Source: Bradyrhizobium ottawaense
GTDB taxonomy: Bacteria > Pseudomonadota > Alphaproteobacteria > Rhizobiales > Xanthobacteraceae
DNA: 64,000 nt
Assembly (NCBI RefSeq): GCF_002278135.3
Contig: NZ_CP029425.2
Coordinates: 6,176,001-6,240,000, forward strand
Direction: 5' to 3'
In this document: positions 8,742 to 16,015 of the stretch, in pieces
Layout: every line of letters starts with the position of its first letter
How positions within the stretch are numbered: position 1 is the first letter of the stretch
The notes under the pieces: model-generated
Databases searched by the model: none
What the model was told of the DNA's origin: nothing
What the model saw: the letters and a program-made list of their open reading frames with translations, nothing else
Position numbers and translations under genes: made by a program

Positions 8742-9485
8742 ATGGACCTCGGGCTCAAATCGAAAACCGCTGTCGTCACCGGCGCGAGCATCGGCATCGG
8801 CCGCGCGATCGCCAAGGGCCTCGCCGCCGAGGGCGTGCGCGTCGTCGGCGTGGCGCGGCGCACCGATCTTCTCGCCGAGCTGGTGAAGGAGGAAGGCTCC
8901 GGGCTGATCACGCCGCTCGAACAGGACGTCATGGCCAAGGATGCGGCGGAGCGGATCGCCGCCTTTGCGGTGAAGGAGCTCGGCCATGTCGACATCCTCA
9001 TCAACAATGCCGGCGGCAGCCGGCCGCTGCCGGTCGATGCCCCCGACAGCAAATGGGACGAGGCGATCGCGCTGAATTTCACCAGCTACCGCCGCATCGC
9101 GCATGCGCTGCTGCCGCAGATGATCGAACGCAAATGGGGCCGCATCGTCAACATCACCGGCAAGTCCGAGCCGGAAGGCCTCAACGCGGCGTTCGCCGCC
9201 AAGGCCGCCGTGCACGCCTGGGCCAAGGGCCTGTCGCGCGAGATCGGCGAGCACGGCATCACCATCAACTGCATCCCGCCCGGCCGCATCATGAGCGAGC
9301 AGATCCGCCGCAACTACGCGCCTGACTATCGCGAGCGCTTTGCGGAAGAGGAAATTCCGGTCGGCTATTGGGGCGAGCCGGAAGACCTCGCCGCACTGGC
9401 AGTGTTTCTTGCCTCACCGGTGGCGCGGTACATCACGGGCACGGTGATCCCGGTGGACGGCGGGCTGAGGCGGTATCAGTTCTAG
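8742..9485 (+). CDS. SDR family protein with non-canonical active site
   Basis: This 247-residue Rossmann-fold protein carries the cofactor loop TGASIGIG (residues 13-20), the NNAG motif (88-91), and a C-terminal GTVIPVDGGLRRYQF typical of short-chain dehydrogenases. The catalytic Tyr-x3-Lys is absent: Lys154 is present in NAAFAAKAAV, but the position four residues before it is Ala150, and the catalytic serine is not aligned either. It may therefore use another residue, act on an activated substrate, or be non-catalytic. The upstream part of the open frame is unlikely to be coding. The ATG at 8742 begins the standard SDR N-terminus and has only a weak AGAGAG ribosome site. The substrate is unknown. 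Confidence 0.85.
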   Translation: MDLGLKSKTAVVTGASIGIGRAIAKGLAAEGVRVVGVARRTDLLAELVKEEGSGLITPLEQDVMAKDAAERIAAFAVKELGHVDILINNAGGSRPLPVDAPDSKWDEAIALNFTSYRRIAHALLPQMIERKWGRIVNITGKSEPEGLNAAFAAKAAVHAWAKGLSREIGEHGITINCIPPGRIMSEQIRRNYAPDYRERFAEEEIPVGYWGEPEDLAALAVFLASPVARYITGTVIPVDGGLRRYQF

Positions 9486-9545
9486 GGTTGGTCTCCTGAA
9501 TCCACGGCCCGCGAACGCACGCCTTCTCCGGTTTGACGCCGGACC

Positions 9546-10163
9546 TCACGGCTTGACGTAACTCCAGCCCTGCTCCTGCAGCTCCATGACGCGGACGACG
9601 CCGGATTTGACGATCGTGGCCTGTGGAATCAGGGTTATGTCCTTGTTCTCCGCCTTGCGCATGTTTTCCTGCGTGTTGCCGCAGGCTTTAAAGGAGATTT
9701 CGGGATGGCTCATCGCGAGCACCTCGATGCGCGGCTTTACCGGCGAGGTGTCATCGCGCAGCATGTGAAGGCCAGGACCAAAGGTGACGACCTCGATCGA
9801 CACCGGTTCACCGAGATCGCGATAGTACTGCGCGACGTTGCTCGCATTGTTGAGCGTGAGGTTCATCATCGCAGGGTCGTTGGAATTAACCTGCAGCACC
9901 AGCCGGTGCGACTTTTTCGCGCTCTCGGTTTTTGTAGCCTGAGCCATCTTCGTGCTGTTCGGAGGATCCTGCCTGATCGCGTGGTTCTGCCGCGGCTTGC
10001 TCACCTGCTTCTGTCCACCCGGATGCTTCGCGTTGCTCGCTTGGCTCTTCTCGCGCGCCTGCGGGATCCACTGGTTGTCCTGCTGCGCCTGCGCGCCTGG
10101 TCCGACCAGAAGCAGTATCGTCAAGCCTCCGATGAGTGCCATCGCCAACTTTGGATTGATCAT
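9546..10163 (-). CDS. exported DsrE-like protein
   Basis: This 205-residue protein has a signal peptide (residues 1-26, ending AQA), a lysine- and glutamine-rich linker of about 60 residues, and then a DsrE/DsrF-like domain. The domain runs from LVLQVNSNDPAMMNLTL to the C-terminus and includes VSIEVVTFGPGLHML and a cysteine in FKACGNTQENM, at the place where DsrE-type proteins often carry one. DsrE relatives handle sulfur or bind small ligands. A periplasmic version with a long charged linker has no assigned role that I know of. GGGAG precedes the ATG. It is the last gene of the minus-strand operon beginning at 13554, 24 bases after the preceding gene. Confidence 0.8.
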   Translation of the reverse strand: MINPKLAMALIGGLTILLLVGPGAQAQQDNQWIPQAREKSQASNAKHPGGQKQVSKPRQNHAIRQDPPNSTKMAQATKTESAKKSHRLVLQVNSNDPAMMNLTLNNASNVAQYYRDLGEPVSIEVVTFGPGLHMLRDDTSPVKPRIEVLAMSHPEISFKACGNTQENMRKAENKDITLIPQATIVKSGVVRVMELQEQGWSYVKP

Positions 10164-10187
10164 CTCGTGTCTCCCATTTCCTGACCA

Positions 10188-10817
10188 TCACCTACCCGGT
10201 CTGGCGATGGCATGTGGCCATTTGCATGCAGCCGCCATTTTCTTGCGCACGTTCTCGAATCCGCTGAGCAGGAATTGTCCGCCTTGCACCGGGCCAGTGC
10301 GGGTGAAAAGGCTCACGACGATGTGGCCGTCGTCGGGTAGTGAGCTCAACAACTTTACGACGTCGCCCCCGAAAGCGACGCCGGATCCGAATGACGGCGA
10401 CGCTGCTGCGAGTTGCATTGGCGTATCCGCATTCAGCCGAAAGGAGATGACGTATTCGTTAGCGCTGCGTGACAGCGCCGGTCCGGCGACTATGACTTCC
10501 GTGCGGCCTCTGCGGCAGTGGATTGCGAGCTGCATCGCGGCGCCATCCGAGTTGCCGACAGAAGTGGCGGTGGCGGTGACGACCGGCAGATAATCGACTG
10601 GCGAAGTCGTCTCGCTGACGATCCAGCCAGCATCCCGGCTGCCCCGACTGGACGGTGGAATCTTGCGCGACAAGTCTTGCAGACATTCCAGCCGGGCTTG
10701 TCCCTCCATCGCCGAACAAGCCCTAAGTGTTTCCATGGGATCGCTCGTACTTTGCGCGTAGGCGATACCGCAGGCGACGTTGAAGGCGACAGCGAGCGGA
10801 GGAGCGGCAGTCTTCAT
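10188..10817 (-). CDS. exported protein with VasI/TagO-like domain
   Basis: This 209-residue protein starts with a signal peptide ending near AYAQ. It continues with a short cysteine pair (RACSAMEGQARLECLQDL) and the segment WIVSETTSPVDYLPVV, LAIHCRRGRTEVIV and FENVRKKMAAACKW. The pattern, with a W-x-S/SP opening, a central RC strand, and a final C-x-W after a helix, resembles the VasI/TagO family first seen beside type VI secretion genes. No secretion genes are present here, so a solute- or envelope-related role is more likely. The ATG at 10817 overlaps the stop of the preceding gene in ATGA, which indicates translational coupling. Upstream in-frame starts are therefore rejected. Confidence 0.65.
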   Translation of the reverse strand: MKTAAPPLAVAFNVACGIAYAQSTSDPMETLRACSAMEGQARLECLQDLSRKIPPSSRGSRDAGWIVSETTSPVDYLPVVTATATSVGNSDGAAMQLAIHCRRGRTEVIVAGPALSRSANEYVISFRLNADTPMQLAAASPSFGSGVAFGGDVVKLLSSLPDDGHIVVSLFTRTGPVQGGQFLLSGFENVRKKMAAACKWPHAIARPGR

Positions 10818-11857
10818 GGCCTCGCCTGTACGCTGCGCGCTTTGCGATCCAGCCATTCCTGCGCGGCTTGGAAGCGGGTGAGACCCGGGACCGATGCCGC
10901 AAGATTGATCGACTGCCATTTCGGATCGAAGCCTGGTGCCTGCAGGCGGTCGATGCGCGAGAACAGGTACTCGACAAGGCGAGCCACGCGTTGGTAGCGA
11001 TTGGAGCCGAGCGGCCAGTTGAAAGCGACAAGCGCTGTCGGGACCGCGATGGTCGAGACCCGCTCACCCTGCTTGATCAGATTTGGATACTCATTGGCGT
11101 CCAAGGTCGCGGGCAGATAATAGTCCTCGAACTTCTTGTCGTAACGGATCGGGAGGAACTTGAATCCAGCCTCCCAACGGCCCTTTACGAAGGCGTCGAC
11201 GGGTTTCGACGTGATGAACACCACGGCCGACATTTCGCCTTTGCGCATCTGTTCCAGGGCAACCTGATGCGGGATGAATGTCTTTTCGACATCGATCCCG
11301 AGACGGCTGAAGATCAGTGGTCCTGAATAGGCGGCCGCGGTGCCCAGGGTGTTGAAGTTCACCTTCTTGCCGACAAGATCCTGCAGGCTTGTGATTTCAG
11401 GCCGCACAAAAATGTGCAGCTCGGATGGGAAGAGATTGAGCAGATAGGTGATGCGGCTTCGGATCTGCGGTGCCTGAATCTTATACTCCTCGAGCGCGTC
11501 GGAATTGATGATGGCAGTATCGACGCCGCGCAAATAGAGCAGCGCATTCAGATTGTCGGTGGCCCCCCGGGTGACGATCGGCAGGAGATGCAGGTCTGCT
11601 CCGTCGTCGACGACGCGAGCCATTTCTGCGGCGAGGCGGATCGGCGCGCCCTCGAGCAGGCCCCCGGCGAGCCCGACCGTCCAGGCGTTCATCCGGTCCT
11701 TTTCGTTCTCTTTCGGAAGCGGCCGTCGGTCGAGCTGTGCATCGGCCTTGGCATTTTTCGCCGTTTGCGCATCCAGGCAGGCCGTTTGAAGCATCATAGC
11801 GACCGGCACCAACCAAGTGAGCAGGAGCAATGAGCGTAACTTTGGCGCCTTCTTCAT
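10814..11857 (-). CDS. TAXI family TRAP-type solute-binding protein without a permease partner
   Basis: This 347-residue protein has an N-terminal signal sequence ending near LDAQ and a TAXI-type binding domain. The pattern includes WTVGLAGGLLEGAPIRLAAE, LLYLRGVDTAIINSDALEEY, LVGKKVNFNTLGTAAAYSG and a VVFITSKPVDAF segment. TAXI proteins normally feed a fused DctQM permease, but none is encoded nearby. The ATG at 11857 has GAAGGGAA upstream. A signal peptide there fits better than the longer form from 11917. The gene is second in the operon and is coupled to the VasI-like gene by a four-base overlap. Glutamate or another organic acid ligand is typical for the family, but nothing here identifies it. 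Confidence 0.83.
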   Translation of the reverse strand: MKKAPKLRSLLLLTWLVPVAMMLQTACLDAQTAKNAKADAQLDRRPLPKENEKDRMNAWTVGLAGGLLEGAPIRLAAEMARVVDDGADLHLLPIVTRGATDNLNALLYLRGVDTAIINSDALEEYKIQAPQIRSRITYLLNLFPSELHIFVRPEITSLQDLVGKKVNFNTLGTAAAYSGPLIFSRLGIDVEKTFIPHQVALEQMRKGEMSAVVFITSKPVDAFVKGRWEAGFKFLPIRYDKKFEDYYLPATLDANEYPNLIKQGERVSTIAVPTALVAFNWPLGSNRYQRVARLVEYLFSRIDRLQAPGFDPKWQSINLAASVPGLTRFQAAQEWLDRKARSVQARP

Positions 11858-11919
11858 GTCGTTCCCTTCCGGCTCAGCCACCGCGAGCTTTCGTCTCTCG
11901 GACTGCAAGAAGCCCATTC

Positions 11920-13554
11920 TCAGGGTCGCAACGCATCCAGCCGTTCCTTCGCTTCGCGAATACCGGCCCTGTGTGCCTTCGCGTAGAGCTCGCGCGCCTT
12001 GGCCGCTTCGCCGCGAGTTCCATAAGTACCCCAGGCGGATAGAACCGCCGGATCGTAGGTCTCGGCGAGCATGAAACTTGCCTGCGCAACGTCTTTCTCA
12101 GCCGCGAGCTCGAGTACAATGCGTGCTGCACCGATATTTCCCTGATCGAGGAGCGCCCTGGCACGCGGGATCAAACGGGCCTCCGCCTCGTTCTGGGCGG
12201 CAGCGGTCGGTGGCTCCGCCACTTCCACGCTCCGCGTCGCCGGCAAGACCGGGGCGTCATTTGCTTGCTCGGCGAGGACGCGCTCATGGGTCGAGCGCCA
12301 CCCCGGTGCAAGATCTCTCTCCCTGGCCTCGGTTTTACTCAGCTCCTGTTTCAGCGACTGTCGCAGTTCGCTGATCTCTTGTTTCGCTGCCTGGCCCTGC
12401 TGCCAGGTCGCATTTTCGGCCTCGCGCAGTTGCACGTTGCGTGCTTCGATCTCCCGGCGCACTTCGGCAAGTTCGCTCTCCAGCGCAGCGGCGTGCGCCT
12501 GAGCCTTTTCCAGAGCGCGGCGTTGTTGATCGGCATCGGCAGCTGCTGCCTGTGCTGCTTTGGCTTCCGTGACGAGAACGGCGTTCTTTTCCTGCTCTTG
12601 CTGCAGGGACTGCCGCAGTTCCGCAATCTCCAGCCCCGCCGCCTGGCTTTGCTCCGCGGTCGCAGCTTCCGTCATAGGCAAGCGGCGAGGCATTCCGGCA
12701 AGTTCGCTCGCGAGCGCGGCGGCGCGCGACTGCGCCTCGTGGCGTTCCTGCTCAGCGCTCGCCGCTGCTGCCTGTGCGGCGTTCACCTGCCTTGCGCGGA
12801 CGGCGCTATTTTCCCGCTCGCGCTGCAGGGACTGCTCTAGTTCTGCGATCTCCCGCTGCGCCGCCTCTCTCTGCTGCGCGGCCACATCCTCCGCCTTCCG
12901 CGATCCTGCGTCGCGGGCATCGATCTCGCGGCGGATTTCGGCGACTTCGTTCGCAAGCGCAGCGTTGCGCGCTTGCTCCTGTTGCAGCGATTGCCGCAAC
13001 TCGTCCGCCGCAATTTTTGCCGCGTGCGCGTGCTGGACCGCCTCGTCAAGTTCCCTGCGCGCCCCGTCCAGTTCACTGGCGCGCGCATTAGCGTGCAGAG
13101 CATCTCGATCCGGCCATGTCTCAGGCTGCACCATGCCTGCCGGCACCGTGTACGTCAGGGCTCCGCTTGCTTCGCGCTGAAGGAGCGCTTGCGACCCCGC
13201 CCCTATCTCCGGCCGTTGCTCGAAGCTGAGGGCACTCTCGCCGCCGATTTGCGTCGTTTCCGGAATTGCTCGTGCGCCGAAAGTGTCGAACACACCCAGT
13301 AAGGCCGCTCCAATCAGGATCGCGGGAAGCAAAATGACAGCCGCTGCGAGCGGAATGCCCAATGGCCCGCCCTCTGGGTCACTGTCCTCAGTTTCGGGAG
13401 ACCAATGGGTCGGCTCGGCGTTGATTGGAGCGCCGTCTTTGGAGACCCATTTGCCTGCTTGAGGCGACCAGCGAGCGACGTCAACAGCCCCGGTCACATC
13501 TTCCACCCAGATGTCTTCTCCGTCCCTGGGTGCAGTATCAATCGGTCGGCGCAT
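11920..13554 (-). CDS. membrane-anchored coiled-coil protein, DUF551-like N-terminus and repeat-type C-terminus
   Basis: This 544-residue protein is the first gene of the operon and is not a known enzyme. Residues 1-55 (RPIDTAPRDGEDIWVED through THWSPE) resemble the small DUF551 domain. Residues about 68-90 form one transmembrane helix. Residues about 165-420 are a long coiled coil rich in E, Q, A and R, made of roughly 80-residue internal repeats that recur around ELRQSLQQEQ, AQAAAA and ELAEVRREIEAR. The last 90 residues (ARALLDQGNIGAARIVLELA, ELYAKAHRAGIREAKERLDA) look like a Sel1/TPR helical repeat. The topology suggests a cytosolic DUF551-like part and a periplasmic rod. A strong promoter lies at 13687-13717. 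Confidence 0.8.
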   Translation of the reverse strand: MRRPIDTAPRDGEDIWVEDVTGAVDVARWSPQAGKWVSKDGAPINAEPTHWSPETEDSDPEGGPLGIPLAAAVILLPAILIGAALLGVFDTFGARAIPETTQIGGESALSFEQRPEIGAGSQALLQREASGALTYTVPAGMVQPETWPDRDALHANARASELDGARRELDEAVQHAHAAKIAADELRQSLQQEQARNAALANEVAEIRREIDARDAGSRKAEDVAAQQREAAQREIAELEQSLQRERENSAVRARQVNAAQAAAASAEQERHEAQSRAAALASELAGMPRRLPMTEAATAEQSQAAGLEIAELRQSLQQEQEKNAVLVTEAKAAQAAAADADQQRRALEKAQAHAAALESELAEVRREIEARNVQLREAENATWQQGQAAKQEISELRQSLKQELSKTEARERDLAPGWRSTHERVLAEQANDAPVLPATRSVEVAEPPTAAAQNEAEARLIPRARALLDQGNIGAARIVLELAAEKDVAQASFMLAETYDPAVLSAWGTYGTRGEAAKARELYAKAHRAGIREAKERLDALRP

Positions 13555-13686
13555 CGATCACGCCTCTTTAGATAACGGCTAGAGCGGCGCGCTTGCTCCG
13601 CCTGTTTCGCAGTCCAGCATGGAAGAAAAATCCTTAGATCGAAAGGACTTGGCAGGCACCATACCCACAATTAAATAATTAAATAA

Positions 13687-13717
13687 ATTATATATTTTGA
13701 ACCAAATGCGAAGTCAA
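13687..13717 (-). promoter_or_regulatory. near-consensus sigma-70 promoter for the 13554-9546 operon
   Basis: On the minus strand the sequence reads TTGACT, 17 bases, TATATA, with TATAAT two bases further on. It lies about 130 bases upstream of the ATG at 13554 in an unusually AT-rich patch for this genome. Such a close match is uncommon in GC-rich alphaproteobacteria. It suggests substantial housekeeping expression of the operon. Confidence 0.5.
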
Positions 13718-13915
13718 ATTAAATCAGCCTGGTACGGCAAGGGGGCGTCAAATCAGGCACGTCTGCTTCCTGTTGGCGTCGTCTTCATTATGCAGTCGGG
13801 TGCGTTGCCGCCCACGTGAACCAAAGCTCGTACATCGTATGGAATATGGGCAGGGCACGACGAACATGCGAAGCTGACGGCGTTTTCGCAGCGTCTCGGA
13901 GCTGAGGAGTGACCG

Positions 13916-13999
13916 ATGCGCCTTGCATTGCCCTATTTGGGAATTGGCGTCTGTTTGTCTCTTGCGACCTGGTTGGCGTTGGGGCTTGTATTCGAGTGA
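13916..13999 (+). CDS. candidate 27-residue single-helix membrane peptide
   Basis: An ATG six bases after GAGGAG opens a 27-codon frame encoding MRLALPYLGIGVC followed by a hydrophobic helix rich in L, A and W, then ending in VFE. The strong ribosome site and the single membrane segment are the only support. Small membrane peptides of this type are common in Bradyrhizobium and are often missed. It has no close neighbour on the same strand. Confidence 0.4.
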   Translation: MRLALPYLGIGVCLSLATWLALGLVFE

Positions 14000-14494
14000 G
14001 GGTTTTCCACCACGAGCGTTGATCTCCACGTCACTTAGCCCGCCGGTTTCTTACCAGCCGTCTTGCCGCGACCTCGCGCCGACAACAATGTCGGCGACAG
14101 CGCGCCAGCATCTTCCTTGCCTTCAAAGGCGGTCAATCGTGCTCGTGAGAGGCGCGCGCACGATCACTGACCCGCCGCCGGCTTCTTCAACCACCACCTG
14201 CGGATCAACAGGTACTGCATGGCGCAAGTCGCCCCTCCCGTGGCAGCAACCACTCCTGAAGAGCGGAAGAGCGAAACGAAATTGAACGGAAACGGATGAG
14301 TGAGCAGCGCGCCTGTCGTGCACCAGCGTCACAGCTCGGAAGGTCCGAGCCACGCCATGAACGCGCAGCGACACCCATCGACGAACGTTCAGCACTCAGC
14401 ACGATGAGTTTCGCAAATGCTCTGCCATTTTGGCGCGTTAGGCGCTCGGGAAGGCACAACTCGGTTCCCCGCAAATCTGCGCCGTTCTGATGCC

Positions 14495-14519
14495 GGAACG
14501 CCGAGTCCGCCAACGCGTT
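14495..14519 (+). promoter_or_regulatory. EcfG-type general stress promoter of the CsbD-like gene
   Basis: The sequence is GGAAC, 16 bases, CGTT, an exact fit to the EcfG consensus. It lies 26 bases upstream of the ATG at 14546. CsbD-like genes are classic general stress genes, so site and gene support each other. Confidence 0.75.
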
Positions 14520-14545
14520 TATCTCCTATATCGAAGGAGAAAATC

Positions 14546-14722
14546 ATGAGCGTTGAAGGCAAGATCAAGGAAGGCGCCGGTTACATCAAGGAAGAGATGA
14601 ACGAGCACGGCAAGGGTCCCGAGAGCCAGCGCAAGGCTCAAGAGGGACGCGATCTTCGCAATGAGGGCCGCATGGAAGACGGCAAGCCCCCGAAGACCAC
14701 CAAGCCCGGCACCGGCCACTGA
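14546..14722 (+). CDS. small CsbD-like stress protein
   Basis: This is a 58-residue, highly charged, cysteine-free protein starting MSVEGKIKEGAGYIKEEMN. It fits CsbD-like stress proteins in size, composition and the opening KIKEGAGYIKE pattern, though the match to CsbD itself is partial. AAGGAGA precedes the ATG. An exact EcfG-type promoter lies immediately upstream and an intrinsic terminator follows, so it is a single-gene unit. Proteins of this kind accumulate in stationary phase or under desiccation, but their molecular function is not established. Confidence 0.8.
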   Translation: MSVEGKIKEGAGYIKEEMNEHGKGPESQRKAQEGRDLRNEGRMEDGKPPKTTKPGTGH

Positions 14723-14735
14723 TACGATCTCATCC

Positions 14736-14772
14736 AAACCGCCCCCGGCTGATGTCGGGGGCGGTTTTATTT
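14736..14772 (+). terminator. intrinsic terminator after the CsbD-like gene
   Basis: A GC-rich stem (AACCGCCCCCG with its complement CGGGGGCGGTT, short loop) is followed by a T-rich tail. It starts 14 bases after the stop codon. Confidence 0.85.
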
Positions 14773-14887
14773 CGAGGTAGAAAGAGTGCGTCAATCAGAC
14801 CCGCTGACGGCCCTTTCCTTCAAACCCGCCAAGCCTGCATCAGCGAAGTAATGGCCGGTGGGCATGGACCCCCGCTCTATTCATCAG

Positions 14888-14912
14888 GGAACACGGCCTG
14901 CATCCCGCCGTT
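14888..14912 (+). promoter_or_regulatory. EcfG-type general stress promoter of the pyridoxamine oxidase-like gene
   Basis: The sequence is GGAAC, 16 bases, CGTT, exact to the EcfG consensus. It ends 27 bases before the ATG at 14939. It is the third exact site in the window and the second within 400 bases. Confidence 0.72.
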
Positions 14913-14938
14913 GCTCCAGCCCCACTGGAGGAAAGTTC

Positions 14939-15370
14939 ATGTCCAAGACATCGCTCGCCGAGATCGCGAAGGAAATGGCCGACATCGACATCGCCATTCT
15001 TTCGACCCACACCGAGAACGGCGAAATCGCCAACCGTCCCATGAGCAACAACGGCGATGTCGCCTACGACGGCACGTCTTATTACTTCGCCTATGAACAG
15101 ACCCGCACCGTATCGGACATCCAACGAAATCCGAAAGTCGCGCTCGGGTTTTCGTCGGAAGCGGGCCTCTTCTCGAAGGGGATCTACGTCGCCGTCGAGG
15201 GGACGGCCGAACTGATCCGGGACAAGGCGGCTTTCCAGCAGCACTGGACGAGCGATCTCGACAAATGGTTCGACCACGGCATCGATACGCCGGGCATCGT
15301 GCTGATCAGGGTCAAAGCCAACCGCATAACTTATTGGAAGGGCCGTGAAGAGGGTCAAGTTGCGCTCTGA
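14939..15370 (+). CDS. pyridoxamine 5'-phosphate oxidase-family general stress protein
   Basis: This 143-residue protein has the split-barrel flavin-binding fold of the PPOX family. Visible features are IDIAILSTHTENGEIANRPM at the N-terminus, YYFAYEQTRTVSDIQRNPKV in the middle, and a C-terminal RITYWKGREEG. This subgroup is usually annotated as general stress protein and may bind FMN or a deazaflavin, but its substrate is unknown. TGGAGGAAAG precedes the ATG. Upstream in-frame codons lie in the promoter and are rejected. The EcfG-type promoter fits the name. The broken small gene at 15379 begins nine bases after the stop and was probably in the same transcript. Confidence 0.88.
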   Translation: MSKTSLAEIAKEMADIDIAILSTHTENGEIANRPMSNNGDVAYDGTSYYFAYEQTRTVSDIQRNPKVALGFSSEAGLFSKGIYVAVEGTAELIRDKAAFQQHWTSDLDKWFDHGIDTPGIVLIRVKANRITYWKGREEGQVAL

Positions 15371-15378
15371 TCGGCTCC

Positions 15379-15660
15379 GTGACGGTGCGGCGATTCGTTG
15401 ATTGGTTCTTCCGGAGCCGCGAAACAGGTGCCATCACCATCGCGCAGTGGCCGAATCTTCTTCTTTAGATCGTTATCGTTGCGGGCCTTCTGCTTTGGAT
15501 CTGGCCTTCCGCAGGCAACGTCAGCGTCGGCTTGACGATCGTCGCGAAGGGCGGACTCGTCGTCTGGGGCGCCGACGAGGTCTTCCGCGGCGTGAATCCC
15601 TGGCGGCGCTGTCTCGGCGCTGCCGTAGTCGTCTATGAGTTCATGACACTTCTGCCGTGA
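15379..15660 (+). pseudogene. small membrane-protein gene interrupted by an amber codon
   Basis: A GTG at 15379 opens a frame encoding MTVRRFVDWFFRSRETGAIT and continuing to residue 29. A TAG at 15466-15468 then interrupts it. The same frame resumes with IVIVAGLLLWIWPSAG, a second hydrophobic stretch and VFRGVNPWRRCLGAAVVVYE, and ends at 15660. The whole would be 93 residues with two hydrophobic segments and the FRGVNPWRR pattern of a small uncharacterised family in rhizobia. A TGG to TAG change is the simplest explanation. Because the frame after the stop is well preserved, the change is recent, a sequence error, or suppressed. A DNA-level match in close relatives would settle which. Confidence 0.7.
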
Positions 15661-16015
15661 ACCCACGTACTTCAGTCCATCACCTGATCGGCGCCGATCA
15701 GAAAACTTTCGGCGATCACGAGGTCAAGAGCCTTGGCGGGCTGGCCGGGCAGCGGCACCGCGAGATATCGTAGGTCAGCGCTTGCCAAGCCGATAAGTGA
15801 CCCGCCTTGATAGGCGTCGCACGTTCACCGGCATCCAAGTCTTTTTCAGGATCGCTGGGCCAGCGTTTTTGCCCGACGGGTCAACCTGATCGCAGCCGCG
15901 ACTGCCGTCGCAATGCGGTTCGAAAATCCCTTGTCAATCAAGGGGACTTCTACTGTGCACGGGGTTGTTTTTCGGACTTTTGTCTTGGGCCCCGAGAAAA
16001 ATGTGCAAGCACCGC
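15661..16015. other. intergenic region with a possible gene remnant
   Basis: This 355-base stretch lies between the convergent pseudogene and dehydrogenase gene. On the minus strand a 46-codon frame ending at 15672 encodes CDAYQGGSLIGLASADLRYL and further residues to IGADQVMD. It looks protein-like but is closed upstream by TGA near 15810 and has no start codon, so it is probably a gene remnant. The motif TTGACCCGTCGGGCAAAA occurs on the minus strand at 15867-15884 and again at 57053. Confidence 0.4.

Larger units (their letters stand above)
13555..14494. other. long intergenic region with one small candidate gene
   Basis: This stretch separates the minus-strand operon from the CsbD-like gene. 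It contains an AT-rich segment at 13668-13700 that forms part of a strong minus-strand promoter, and a 27-codon plus-strand candidate gene at 13916-13999. The rest (14000-14494) has several overlapping open frames on both strands. None shows a family pattern, so I call none of them. Confidence 0.5.

Noticed and set aside
10188..10817. type VI secretion locus
   Set aside because: Only a VasI/TagO-like protein is present; no Tss component is encoded nearby.
14164..14220. 18-codon minus-strand frame encoding MQYLLIRRWWLKKPAAGQ
   Set aside because: The ribosome site is too far from the ATG and there is no other support.
14123..14513. overlapping minus-strand open frames
   Set aside because: No family pattern, no ribosome site, and arginine-rich composition.
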